In this document: positions 1 to 6,789 of the stretch, one piece after another
Layout: every line of letters begins with the position of its first letter
How positions within the stretch are numbered: the first letter of the stretch is position 1
Source of the DNA: Nitrospirota bacterium
GTDB lineage: Bacteria; Nitrospirota; Nitrospiria; JACQBZ01
Length of the DNA stretch: 12,178 nucleotides
Direction: 5' to 3'
Assembly (NCBI GenBank): GCA_016198945.1
Contig: JACQHO010000191.1
Location: forward strand, 1-12,178
Program-made: the position numbers and the translations under genes
Notes under the pieces: model-generated
The model's input: only the letters and a program-made list of their open reading frames with translations
Database searches by the model: none
Told to the model about the DNA's origin: nothing

Positions 1-336
1 CAGACTCTCTTCACAGGCCCGGCGGATATGATAGGCCGAAAGCCGCCGCTCATTCGGCCCGTCGCCCATCCGTCCGTAGACCTTCGTGGCCAGCACGATC
101 ATCTCCCGCCGACCGCCGCCCTGTGCGAGCCACCGGCCGATGATCTGCTCCGTCCAGCCCTCCCCCTTCTTCCAGCCGTAGACGTTGGCGGTGTCGAAGA
201 AATTAATTCCGATCGAAAGAGCCTCATCCATGATGGCGTGGCTCTTTTTTTCAGTCGTCTCCGGCCCGAAGTTCATCGTTCCGAGACAGAGACGGCTGAC
301 CTGCAGTCCGGTTCGTCCGAGTTTTGTATAGTTCAC
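1..336 (-). CDS. Aldo/keto reductase, N-terminal part (cut by left edge)
   Basis: NAD(P)H-dependent oxidoreductase of the aldo/keto reductase superfamily, a cytosolic TIM-barrel enzyme acting on aldehydes or ketones; the substrate cannot be told. The minus strand reads from a GTG at 336 with no stop to the left edge, giving 112 residues, so the C-terminal two thirds is missing. The opening strand-turn with KLGRTGLQVSRLCLGTMNFG is the usual start of the family. GINFFDTANVYG (residues 43-54) carries the catalytic Asp48 and Tyr53, and the ATK motif gives Lys85; the fourth catalytic residue, His, should lie outside the window. An ATG a few bases upstream hits a stop within five codons, so GTG is the likely start, with a GGATGGA-like ribosome site before it. 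It is divergent from pheA and probably not part of that pathway. Confidence 0.88.
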   Translation of the reverse strand, partial: MNYTKLGRTGLQVSRLCLGTMNFGPETTEKKSHAIMDEALSIGINFFDTANVYGWKKGEGWTEQIIGRWLAQGGGRREMIVLATKVYGRMGDGPNERRLSAYHIRRACEESL

Positions 337-365
337 GGCAAGTCCATCCGTTGTTATTTTTTAGA

Positions 366-395
366 AACCTACCCCTTTTCGGAAAAGAAAGTCAA
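366..395 (-). promoter_or_regulatory. Weak candidate promoter for the aldo/keto reductase gene
   Basis: On the minus strand a TTGACT box (395-390) is followed after 18 bases by TAGGTT (371-366), a poor -10. The spacer contains a near-perfect dyad, CTTTTC/GAAAAG (375-380 and 382-387), which could be an operator or just A/T-rich symmetry. The -35 match is good and the -10 match weak, so this is tentative. Confidence 0.3.
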
Positions 396-428
396 GGGCC
401 CGGCCCAATCCAGGAGTCGATAATCCAC

Positions 429-457
429 TTGAAATGCAGGCTGAAATCGGTTAGGAT
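429..457 (+). promoter_or_regulatory. Candidate sigma70 promoter for pheA operon
   Basis: TTGAAA (429-434, 5 of 6 to consensus) and TAGGAT (452-457, 4 of 6) are separated by 17 bases, the optimal spacing, and lie 33 bases before the pheA start. Transcription would begin near 464, leaving a leader of about 25 bases. No other promoter is evident before the long aromatic operon. Confidence 0.5.
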
Positions 458-462
458 GATAG

Positions 463-480
463 ACCTTTAATTCTAAAGGT
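463..480 (+). promoter_or_regulatory. Perfect hairpin covering the pheA ribosome binding site
   Basis: ACCTTTA (463-469) and TAAAGGT (474-480) form a perfect 7-base-pair inverted repeat with a 4-base ATTC loop. The right arm contains AAAGG (475-479), the only Shine-Dalgarno-like sequence before the ATG at 490. Folding would therefore hide the ribosome site of the first operon gene. The stem is A/T-rich and modest in strength. It could equally be a DNA operator dyad just downstream of the proposed -10. Confidence 0.4.
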
Positions 481-489
481 AAAATCGTC

Positions 490-1590
490 ATGACGACCGA
501 AAAAGAAAATAAAGGCATTGCGCAATTGCGGCGGCAGATCGACACGCTGGATGACCAGGTCCTGGCCCTGTTGAACAAGCGGGCCGGGATCGTGGTCCGG
601 ATCGGCAAACTTAAAAAGGCCAAGCGGTCCGATCTGCATGCGCCCGTCCGCGAAATGGAAATCTACGACCGGCTTTCGCGTTTGAACAAAGGGCCGTTTC
701 CGAATGAGGCGCTCCGCGCCGTCTATCGGGAGATCCTCTCGGCCTCGCTCTCCCTGGAAGGCCCGTTGAAAGTGGCCTATCTCGGCCCGAAGGCGACCTT
801 TACCCATCTGGCCAGCCTCCGGCAGTTCGGTTTCTCGGCGTCCTATGTTCCGGTGAACAGCATCAAGGAGGTCTTCAGCGAAGTGGAACGGGGGCGGGCG
901 GAGTACGGCGTGGTCCCGATCGAGAACTCGACCGAAGGCGTGGTCAATCACACGCTGGACATGTTCGTCGACTCGCCGCTGAAGATCGTCGGGGAGGTGA
1001 TGCAGGAGGTGTCGCACCACCTGATGAACAAGAGCGGCCGGATGGAGGATGTGAAGAGCCTTTATTCCCATCCCCACGCCATCGCGCAATGCCGGGTCTG
1101 GCTGGAGAATCATCTGCCGAACGTCCCGACCCGCGAGGTGTCCAGCACGGCCCGCGCGGCCGAACTCTGCAATGAAGATCCGTCCGCCGCGGCGATCGCC
1201 TCGGAGCTGGCGGCCCAGCTGTACGGGCTCTCGATCCTCCAGAAGCGGATCGAGGACAACATACACAACTTTACGCGGTTTCTGGTGATTTCCCGAAAAA
1301 GCCTGGGCCGGACCGGGCGCGACAAGACCTCGATCATGTTCACCATCCGCGACCGGGTCGGCGCGCTGCATGACATGCTGAAGCCGTTTTCCCAGTACGG
1401 GATCAATCTGACCAAGATCGAATCCCGACCGTCGAGGAAAAAGGCCTGGGAATATATCTTTTTCGTGGATCTCGAGGGGCATCACCAGGATGAGAAGGTG
1501 AAAAAGGCGCTGGAGCAGCTCCATGAACAATGTCTTTTCTTGAAAGTGCTGGGGTCCTATCCGGCGGCCAAGGAAAAAGGGAATGAATAG
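490..1590 (+). CDS. pheA: Bifunctional chorismate mutase / prephenate dehydratase (P-protein)
   Basis: Converts chorismate to prephenate and prephenate to phenylpyruvate, the committed route to phenylalanine; cytosolic. The 366 residues show the full three-part architecture. An AroQ-type chorismate mutase covers about residues 8-90, with active-site residues matching E. coli PheA positions: Arg14, Arg31, Lys42, Arg54 and Glu55. The dehydratase domain runs from about 93 to 270 with VAYLGP, VPIENSTEGVV (142-152), SHPHAIAQC and the catalytic TRF triplet (Thr262-Phe264). A C-terminal ACT domain (about 280-356) contains GALHDML and ESRP (311-314), the motifs that bind phenylalanine, so feedback inhibition by phenylalanine is expected. 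The ATG at 490 follows AAAGG with about 10 bases spacing. It is the first gene of the aromatic operon and overlaps hisC by 8 bases. Confidence 0.97.
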   Translation: MTTEKENKGIAQLRRQIDTLDDQVLALLNKRAGIVVRIGKLKKAKRSDLHAPVREMEIYDRLSRLNKGPFPNEALRAVYREILSASLSLEGPLKVAYLGPKATFTHLASLRQFGFSASYVPVNSIKEVFSEVERGRAEYGVVPIENSTEGVVNHTLDMFVDSPLKIVGEVMQEVSHHLMNKSGRMEDVKSLYSHPHAIAQCRVWLENHLPNVPTREVSSTARAAELCNEDPSAAAIASELAAQLYGLSILQKRIEDNIHNFTRFLVISRKSLGRTGRDKTSIMFTIRDRVGALHDMLKPFSQYGINLTKIESRPSRKKAWEYIFFVDLEGHHQDEKVKKALEQLHEQCLFLKVLGSYPAAKEKGNE

Positions 1591-2677
1591 AGAAACAACC
1601 ATCGCGGTCGGTCGGCATATCGAATCCATCGAGCCGTACAAGCCGGGCAAGCCGCTCGAAGAGTTGGAGCGCGAGCGGGGGATCAAGAATGCGATCAAGC
1701 TGGCCTCGAACGAGAATCCGCTCGGCCCGTCGAAGAAGGCCCTCACCGTTTTAAAAAAAGGCCTAAGCGGACTTCACCGCTATCCGGAAGGGAGCGGCCG
1801 TCGGTTGCGGGAGGCGATTGCGCAGAAGCATAAATTAAAACCGGAACAGGTGATCCTGGGGAACGGTTCGGACGAGATCATGGATCTGGCGGCCAAAACC
1901 TTCCTTTCGCCGGGCGACGAGGCCTTGATCGGGGATCTGACCTTCGCGATTTATCACATCAGCGTGACGGCCCATCACGGCGTCGCCGTGCGGGTCCCGC
2001 TCCGCGACGGCCGCTTTGATCCGGAGGCGATGGCGGCGAGATGCACGCCCCTGACCCGGCTCGTCTTTATCTGCAATCCCAACAATCCGACCGGGACGAT
2101 GATCACCCGCCGCGAACTGGACCGTTTATTGTCCCGGCTGCCGCAAAATGTTCTCGTGATCATGGATGAGGCCTATGCCGAATTCGCCGACGACCCGGAA
2201 TTTCCGAACACGATCGAGGAAGTGAAACGGGCCGCGCCGGTTCTCGTCCTGCGGACCTTTTCCAAGATGTACGGCCTGGCCGGTCTTCGGATCGGGTACG
2301 GCCTGTCCCGGCCGGACGTGATCGAAGCGATGAACCGCGTCCGGCTGCCGTTCAATACGAACAGCCCGGCCCAGGCGGCGGCGCTGGCCGCGCTCTCGGA
2401 CGAGACGCATGTGGCCCGGAGCCTTCGGATCAATCGCGAGGGCCGGCGGTATCTCTCGGAATCGTTTACAGGGCTGGGACTGAAATTTCTGCCGAGTCAG
2501 GCCAATTTTATTTATGTCGATATCGGACGGGACGGCGCGGCCGTGTATGAACGGCTTCTTCAAAAGGGCGTCATCGTCCGGCATATCGAGGGAAGGCGGC
2601 TTCGTGTTTCAATCGGCCGTCCGGCCGAGAACCGGCGGTTTATCAAGGCGCTGACCGACATCTTGAAAACGAAGTAA
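1583..2677 (+). CDS. hisC: HisC-family PLP aminotransferase (histidinol-phosphate / aromatic)
   Basis: Fold-type I pyridoxal-phosphate aminotransferase of the histidinol-phosphate family, cytosolic, 364 residues, the normal length. Visible hallmarks are SNENPLGPS near residue 42, GNGSDEI (93-99), CNPNNPTGT with Asn168, MDEAY with Asp195, and SKMYGLAGLRIGYG with the PLP-binding Lys228 and Arg236. The C-terminal RVSIGRPAENRRF carries the Arg that holds the substrate carboxylate. The start lies inside the pheA end (8-base overlap) behind AAGGA, so the two are translationally coupled. Family membership is firm. The natural substrate is not: sitting between pheA and tyrA, it probably transaminates phenylpyruvate and hydroxyphenylpyruvate (or prephenate), perhaps alongside imidazole-acetol phosphate. 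Confidence 0.93.
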   Translation: MNRETTIAVGRHIESIEPYKPGKPLEELERERGIKNAIKLASNENPLGPSKKALTVLKKGLSGLHRYPEGSGRRLREAIAQKHKLKPEQVILGNGSDEIMDLAAKTFLSPGDEALIGDLTFAIYHISVTAHHGVAVRVPLRDGRFDPEAMAARCTPLTRLVFICNPNNPTGTMITRRELDRLLSRLPQNVLVIMDEAYAEFADDPEFPNTIEEVKRAAPVLVLRTFSKMYGLAGLRIGYGLSRPDVIEAMNRVRLPFNTNSPAQAAALAALSDETHVARSLRINREGRRYLSESFTGLGLKFLPSQANFIYVDIGRDGAAVYERLLQKGVIVRHIEGRRLRVSIGRPAENRRFIKALTDILKTK

Positions 2678-2690
2678 AACTATTTCCCCA

Positions 2691-2790
2691 GCTCGCAAAG
2701 CGAGCCTGCATGCTGCGAATCGCAGCAGACATGCGAGAGGGGGAGGCTCCATTCCGCCTTAGGCGGATGGAGGGGGCGACGTGAGCCCCC
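2691..2790 (+). repeat. Chain of four hairpins in the hisC-aroF gap
   Basis: This 100-base stretch is almost all inverted repeat. Stem 1 is GCTCGC-AAA-GCGAGC (2691-2705). Stem 2 is TGCTGCG-AAT-CGCAGCA (2711-2727). Stem 3 is CTCCAT(t)CCGCC-TTA-GGCGGATGGAG (2747-2772), 11 pairs with one bulged base. Stem 4 is GGGGGC (2772-2777) with GCCCCC (2785-2790). CTCGCA (2692-2697) can also pair with TGCGAG (2732-2737), excluding stem 1. No U-run follows any stem, so they are not classical terminators. Likely identities are a REP/MITE-like extragenic palindromic element or an mRNA processing/stability structure. It ends just before the aroF ribosome site. Confidence 0.6.
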
Positions 2791-2813
2791 ATATAAAAAG
2801 GAGAGGAAGTTCG

Positions 2814-3830
2814 ATGATCATTGTATTAAAACCGGATGCGACCGAAAAAGAGATCAACCATATTATCGAGAAGCTGAAGGAGTGCGGCCTCAAGCCGCAT
2901 GTCTCCCGTGGAGAAGAGCGGGTGATCATCGGGGCGATCGGGGACGAGCGCCAGCTGGAGAGCCAGCCGCTCTCGATCTTCCCGGGCGTCGAAAAGGTGA
3001 TGCCGATCCTGTCTCCCTACAAGCTGGTCAGCCGCGAATTTAAAAAGACCGACAGCGTGGTGGAGGTGGCGAAGGGGGTTAAGATCGGCGGGAAGAAGAT
3101 CCATGTGATGGCCGGTCCCTGCGCCGTTGAAAACCAGGAGTTGTTGACCCGGATCGCGCAGGAGGTGAAGGCGGCGGGGGCGACGATCTTACGGGGCGGG
3201 GCCTACAAGCCGCGCAGCTCTCCCTACAGCTTTCAGGGACTGGAGGAAAAGGGCATCGAGTTTCTTGTCGAGGCCAGGAAAAAGACCGGTCTCCCGGTCG
3301 TGACGGAAGTGGTGGACCCGCGGGACGTGGCGCTGGTGGCCGAACATGCCGATATCCTACAGATCGGCGCCCGGAACATGCAGAACTTCCGGCTGCTGAC
3401 CGAGGTGGGGGGGTACGATAAACCGGTACTGCTCAAACGCGGTCTGTCGGCCACGATCAAGGAGTTCCTGCTCTCGGCCGAATACATCATGGCGCGCGGC
3501 AATCACAAGGTCATTCTTTGTGAGCGGGGGATCCGGACGTTTGAAACCGCGACGCGGAACACGCTCGATCTTTCGGCCGTGCCGGTGATCAAGGGAATGA
3601 GTCATCTGCCGATCATCGTGGATCCGAGTCATGCCACCGGACGATGGGAGCTGGTTGTTCCGCTGGCCCGCGCGGCCGTGGCGGCCGGCGCGGACGGGAT
3701 CATGGTCGAGGTGCATCAAAATCCGGAGGAGGCGCTCTGCGACGGCGAGGAATCAATCAAGCCGAACAAGTTCAAGGCGATGATGGGAGAACTTAAAAAA
3801 ATTGCGGAAGCGATCGGCCGCGAAATCTAA
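2814..3830 (+). CDS. aroF: 3-deoxy-7-phosphoheptulonate (DAHP) synthase, type I-beta
   Basis: Condenses phosphoenolpyruvate and erythrose 4-phosphate to DAHP, the first step of the shikimate pathway; metal-dependent and cytosolic. From the ATG at 2814 the protein is 338 residues, typical of the I-beta (KDO8P-synthase-like) class. Residues 1-70 look like the ferredoxin-like regulatory extension seen in Thermotoga-type enzymes. The barrel follows: MAGPCAVE (metal Cys103), YKPRSSPYSFQG (131-142), QIGARNMQN (183-191), LLKRG, CERG (236-239), DPSHATG (270-276) with a metal His, and EVHQNP with Glu299 and His301. AAGGAG (2798-2803) sits 10 bases before this ATG and decides the start over an in-frame GTG at 2781 that would fall in the hairpin element. 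Feedback control through the N-terminal domain is likely but not shown. The end overlaps tyrA. Confidence 0.96.
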   Translation: MIIVLKPDATEKEINHIIEKLKECGLKPHVSRGEERVIIGAIGDERQLESQPLSIFPGVEKVMPILSPYKLVSREFKKTDSVVEVAKGVKIGGKKIHVMAGPCAVENQELLTRIAQEVKAAGATILRGGAYKPRSSPYSFQGLEEKGIEFLVEARKKTGLPVVTEVVDPRDVALVAEHADILQIGARNMQNFRLLTEVGGYDKPVLLKRGLSATIKEFLLSAEYIMARGNHKVILCERGIRTFETATRNTLDLSAVPVIKGMSHLPIIVDPSHATGRWELVVPLARAAVAAGADGIMVEVHQNPEEALCDGEESIKPNKFKAMMGELKKIAEAIGREI

Positions 3831-4746
3831 ATCGAAATCAATAAAACGTCCGTTTCGGACGATCGTGATCGTCGGAGTCGGTCTGATCGGCGGGTCGATC
3901 GGGATGGCCGTCCGGGAAAAACGACTTGCGGATGTGATCATCGGTCTGGATCCCCGCGAGGAGGAATTGAAACGGGCCGTCGCGCTGAAGGCGATCGACC
4001 GGTACGAAACGGATTTCCGAAAATTCTCGCGAGCCGCCGGGGACGCGGACCTGGTCATTCTGGCGACGCCGGTCGGCCGACTGGAAACGGTCGCCCGCGA
4101 TCTGTCCGCCGCGCTTTCGAAGAAAACGGTCGTCACGGATGCGGGCAGCGTCAAAGGCCCGCTCGTCCATCGGCTGGAGGATCTGTTTTCCGGCGGTCCT
4201 TCCAAACCGACGCGGTTTGTGGGCGGCCATCCGATCGCGGGCCGTGAAACCTCCGGCGTCAAGGCGGCAACAGCCGACCTGTTCTCGGACGCCCTCTGCA
4301 TTCTGACGCCGACCGACCGCACCGCCCCCGACGCCCTCGGCGCGGTCCGGCGGTTCTGGGGGCTGATCGGGGCCCGGACCGCTTCGATGGATCCCGACGC
4401 CCATGACCGGATTCTCGCGGTCGTGAGTCATCTTCCGCACCTGGTCGCGTACGCACTGGTGAATACCGTCCTCGACATTCAGTCTAAAAACGGCGACCTT
4501 CTGTCCTATTCCGGAGGCGGTTTCAAGGATTTCACCCGCGTGGCGGCCAGTTCCCCCGAGATGTGGCGCGATATCTGCCTGTTCAACCGGGAAAACCTCC
4601 TGGCCGTGATCGAGGCCTATGAGCAGGCCCTGGACCGCTTAAAGCGGCTGATGGTCGAGGGAAATGCCGAAGGTCTTCGCCGCGAGTTCGAGCGCGCCAG
4701 GGAGGCGAGGAAAAAATTAATGAAGCAAGGCAGGGACCGCGCATGA
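3802..4746 (+). CDS. tyrA: Prephenate / cyclohexadienyl dehydrogenase
   Basis: Oxidatively decarboxylates prephenate (or arogenate) towards tyrosine using NAD(P); cytosolic, 314 residues from a TTG. The Rossmann domain shows GVGLIGGS (GxGxxG at 25-30) and Asp50 at the end of the second strand, which favours NAD. Next come LVILATPVGRL, VTDAGSVKG, GGHPIAGRETSG, SHLPHLVA and GGFKDFTRVA, all standard TyrA motifs. There is no fused mutase and no obvious ACT domain. The start is uncertain. The TTG at 3802 overlaps aroF by 29 bases and has GGGAG upstream, though the spacing is long. The only other candidate seen, GTG at 3865, begins at the very edge of the first beta strand and lacks a ribosome site. 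The stop shares ATGA with the aroA start. Confidence 0.95.
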   Translation: MRKRSAAKSKSKSIKRPFRTIVIVGVGLIGGSIGMAVREKRLADVIIGLDPREEELKRAVALKAIDRYETDFRKFSRAAGDADLVILATPVGRLETVARDLSAALSKKTVVTDAGSVKGPLVHRLEDLFSGGPSKPTRFVGGHPIAGRETSGVKAATADLFSDALCILTPTDRTAPDALGAVRRFWGLIGARTASMDPDAHDRILAVVSHLPHLVAYALVNTVLDIQSKNGDLLSYSGGGFKDFTRVAASSPEMWRDICLFNRENLLAVIEAYEQALDRLKRLMVEGNAEGLRREFERAREARKKLMKQGRDRA

Positions 4747-6068
4747 AACCGATCGGGGTCGGAAAAAGCCGGGGGATCCAAGGGACGATCACGGTGCCGG
4801 GTGACAAATCGATCACCCACCGCGCGATCATGATGGGCTCCCTTGCGCGAGGGAAGACCGTGGTGAAGGGCTATCTGCCGTCTGAGGACTGTCTTCATAC
4901 CGCTTCGGCCTTCCGGATGATGGGCCTTTCGATCGAGGAAGGGAATCGCGGCGGGCCTGCCCGCCGGACAGGCGGGGATGAATCGCCGGAACTGCGGATT
5001 GAAGGAAAAGGGCTTCGCGGCCTGACCGAGCCGTCATCCGTATTGGACCTCGGAAATTCCGGAACGGCCTTGAGGCTGATGACCGGCCTCCTGGCCGGTC
5101 AGGACTTTTTTTCGGTCGTGACGGGGGACGAATCGCTGCGGGGCCGGCCCATGCGCCGCGTGGTGGATCCGCTCCGTCGGATGGGCGCCGAGATCCACGG
5201 CCGGCAGGACGGAAATCTGGCCCCGCTGGCCGTTCACGGGCGTCGGCTGAAAGGCATCGCGTATGCCTTGCCGGTGGCCAGCGCGCAGGTCAAGTCGGCC
5301 CTTCTGCTGGCCGGGCTTCTGGCCGACGGCCGCACCGTGCTGACCGAACCGATTCCGTCCAGGGATCATACCGAGCGAATGTTTCTCGGACTGGGGATTC
5401 CCCTGGAGATCCGCGGAACGCAGATCTCGATGGAGGCGCCGTCCGAATTTTCCGGCCGCGAGATCGAGGTGCCCGGAGATATTTCCTCGGCCGCGTTTTT
5501 TATCGTGGCCGCGACGATCGTGAAGCATTCCGAGCTGACGGTCCGGAACGTGGGCGTGAATCCCACCCGCACCGGTCTGCTGGAACTGCTCGCCGAAATG
5601 GGGGCCGAGATCCGGGTTGAAAACCGGCGCGAGATCCAGCATGAGCCGGTTGCGGATCTTGTGATTCGGTCCCGGCCGCTCCGGGGCATTCGGATCCGGC
5701 CCGAGAGCGTGCCCAAAACGATCGACGAGTTTCCGGTTCTTTGTGTAGCCGCAGCCGCGGCCGAGGGCGAGACGATCATCCGGGGAGCGGAAGAGCTTCG
5801 CGTGAAGGAGTCCGACCGGATCCGGACGATGGCGACGGAGTTGTCCAGGATGGGCGCCGATCTTGAAGAGCTTCCGGACGGCCTGGTGATCCGCGGCGGG
5901 CGGAAACTTTCGGGGGCCCGCTGTTTGAGTTACGGCGATCACCGGATCGCAATGGCCCTGGCCGTGGCCGGTCTGACGGCCGACGGCGAAACCATCGTCG
6001 AGGGGGCGGAATGGATCGAAACCTCCTTCCCCGGTTTCGAACGGCTCCTCCGATCGGTCGCGCAGTAA
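4743..6068 (+). CDS. aroA: 3-phosphoshikimate 1-carboxyvinyltransferase (EPSP synthase)
   Basis: Transfers the enolpyruvyl group of phosphoenolpyruvate to shikimate 3-phosphate, the step before chorismate synthase; cytosolic. It has 441 residues and all main motifs: GDKSITHRA with catalytic Lys22, LDLGNSGTALRLMTG (101-115), RGRPMRR (134-139), SAQVKS (180-185), RDHTERM (207-213), PGDISSAAFF, NPTRTG (273-278), TIDEFP with catalytic Asp328, RVKESDR (353-359) and GDHRIAMA (398-405). The NSGT loop with RDHTE, SAQVK and NPTR matches the signature set described for class II EPSP synthases. Residues 68-82 are a Gly/Arg/Pro-rich insert encoded by a palindromic GC-rich element, which probably explains the slightly long protein. 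The start overlaps the tyrA stop by 4 bases (ATGA), indicating coupling. Confidence 0.97.
   Translation: MKPIGVGKSRGIQGTITVPGDKSITHRAIMMGSLARGKTVVKGYLPSEDCLHTASAFRMMGLSIEEGNRGGPARRTGGDESPELRIEGKGLRGLTEPSSVLDLGNSGTALRLMTGLLAGQDFFSVVTGDESLRGRPMRRVVDPLRRMGAEIHGRQDGNLAPLAVHGRRLKGIAYALPVASAQVKSALLLAGLLADGRTVLTEPIPSRDHTERMFLGLGIPLEIRGTQISMEAPSEFSGREIEVPGDISSAAFFIVAATIVKHSELTVRNVGVNPTRTGLLELLAEMGAEIRVENRREIQHEPVADLVIRSRPLRGIRIRPESVPKTIDEFPVLCVAAAAAEGETIIRGAEELRVKESDRIRTMATELSRMGADLEELPDGLVIRGGRKLSGARCLSYGDHRIAMALAVAGLTADGETIVEGAEWIETSFPGFERLLRSVAQ
4949..4976 (+). repeat. GC-rich palindromic element inserted in frame in aroA
   Basis: CGGCGGGC (4949-4956) and GCCCGCCG (4959-4966) form a perfect 8-base inverted repeat with a 2-base centre. 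CCCGCC (4960-4965) can alternatively pair with GGCGGG (4971-4976) over a 5-base loop. The segment encodes about residues 70-78 of EPSP synthase, a position where the family normally has a short turn before the ELRIEGKGLRGL strand. GAATCGC occurs on both sides (4943-4949 and 4980-4986), but the 37-base offset is not a multiple of three, so a clean target duplication is unproven. Confidence 0.5.
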
Positions 6069-6080
6069 GGACGGCTCCCG

Positions 6081-6788
6081 ATGGACGTTTTCAGCAGAAA
6101 CATCATCATCGCGATTGACGGCCCGGCCGGTTCCGGGAAGAGCTCCGCCGCCCGTCTGCTGGCCCAAAAGCTGGGCTGTCTTTATCTGGATACCGGCGCC
6201 CTTTACCGCGCCGTCGGATGGAAGGCGATGCAGGACGGAATGGATCTCCAGGACGCGGCGGCGCTCAAGACGCTCTGTGCGGGGCTGGATTTGTCGGTCC
6301 GGCCGGACGGCAACGGGATGAAGGTTTTCGTGGACGGCCGGGATGTTTCGGGTGAGATCCGGACTCCGGAGGTCAGCCGGGCTGCGGCGGCCGTCGCGGC
6401 CGTTCCGGTCGTGCGTCAGCGGTTGCTTCGAATTCAACGGGAGGTCGGGGAAAAAGCCGGCGGACAGGGGGGTGTCGTTGTGGAGGGGCGCGACATCGGA
6501 ACGGTGGTCTTCCCGGACGCCCCGGTCAAGTTTTTTCTGGAAGCCTCGCCGGAGGTTCGCGTCGAGCGTCGGCATGCGGAGCTCCGGCAGCAGGGACTGG
6601 CGGCCGATCTGTCGGCCACCCGTCGGGAGATCGACACGCGGGACTTAAAAGACGCCAACCGGGAGATCGCGCCGTTAAAACCGGCCGGGGATGCGATCCG
6701 GATCGATTCCACCGCCCTGACCCTGGACGGCGTGGTTTCGGAGATGATGGCCGTGATCGAACGAAAACGGTCCGGGAACGCGGACTGA
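6081..6788 (+). CDS. cmk: Cytidylate (CMP/dCMP) kinase
   Basis: Phosphorylates CMP and dCMP with ATP in pyrimidine nucleotide salvage; cytosolic. The 235 residues, a normal length, carry the P-loop GPAGSGKS (14-21), YLDTGALYRAV (35-45) that binds the nucleotide, VVEGRDIGTVVFPDA (133-147), FLEAS and the lid REIDTRDLKDANR with the RD pair (187-188). The C-terminal DAIRIDSTALTLDGVV is also typical. ATG at 6081 follows TAAGGA, which overlaps the aroA stop region, with about 9 bases spacing; the gap to aroA is 12 bases. cmk next to aroA and upstream of rpsA is a widely conserved arrangement. plsC starts 1 base after its stop. Confidence 0.97.
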   Translation: MDVFSRNIIIAIDGPAGSGKSSAARLLAQKLGCLYLDTGALYRAVGWKAMQDGMDLQDAAALKTLCAGLDLSVRPDGNGMKVFVDGRDVSGEIRTPEVSRAAAAVAAVPVVRQRLLRIQREVGEKAGGQGGVVVEGRDIGTVVFPDAPVKFFLEASPEVRVERRHAELRQQGLAADLSATRREIDTRDLKDANREIAPLKPAGDAIRIDSTALTLDGVVSEMMAVIERKRSGNAD

Positions 6789-6789
6789 T

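Noticed and set aside
428..489. Phenylalanine-codon leader peptide attenuator before pheA
   Set aside because: The leader is too short, and no small frame with clustered Phe codons or terminator stem was found.
451..1746. Long open frame on the minus strand across pheA
   Set aside because: It is antisense to a gene with complete family motifs. Arg/His/Asp-rich shadow frames of this kind are common in GC-rich DNA, and no motif or ribosome site supports it.
2781..2813. Upstream GTG start for aroF adding 11 residues
   Set aside because: It would place the start inside the fourth hairpin with no ribosome site. AAGGAG is correctly spaced before the ATG at 2814, and MIIVLKP is the usual family start.
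5081..5100. Perfect inverted repeat GACCGGCC-TCCT-GGCCGGTC in aroA
   Set aside because: It encodes the conserved MTGLLAGQ helix found in ordinary EPSP synthases, so it is explained by codon choice in GC-rich DNA.
5034..6575. 513-codon minus-strand frame across aroA and cmk
   Set aside because: It spans two well-identified plus-strand genes and has a low-complexity His/Arg/Pro/Asp composition typical of antisense frames.
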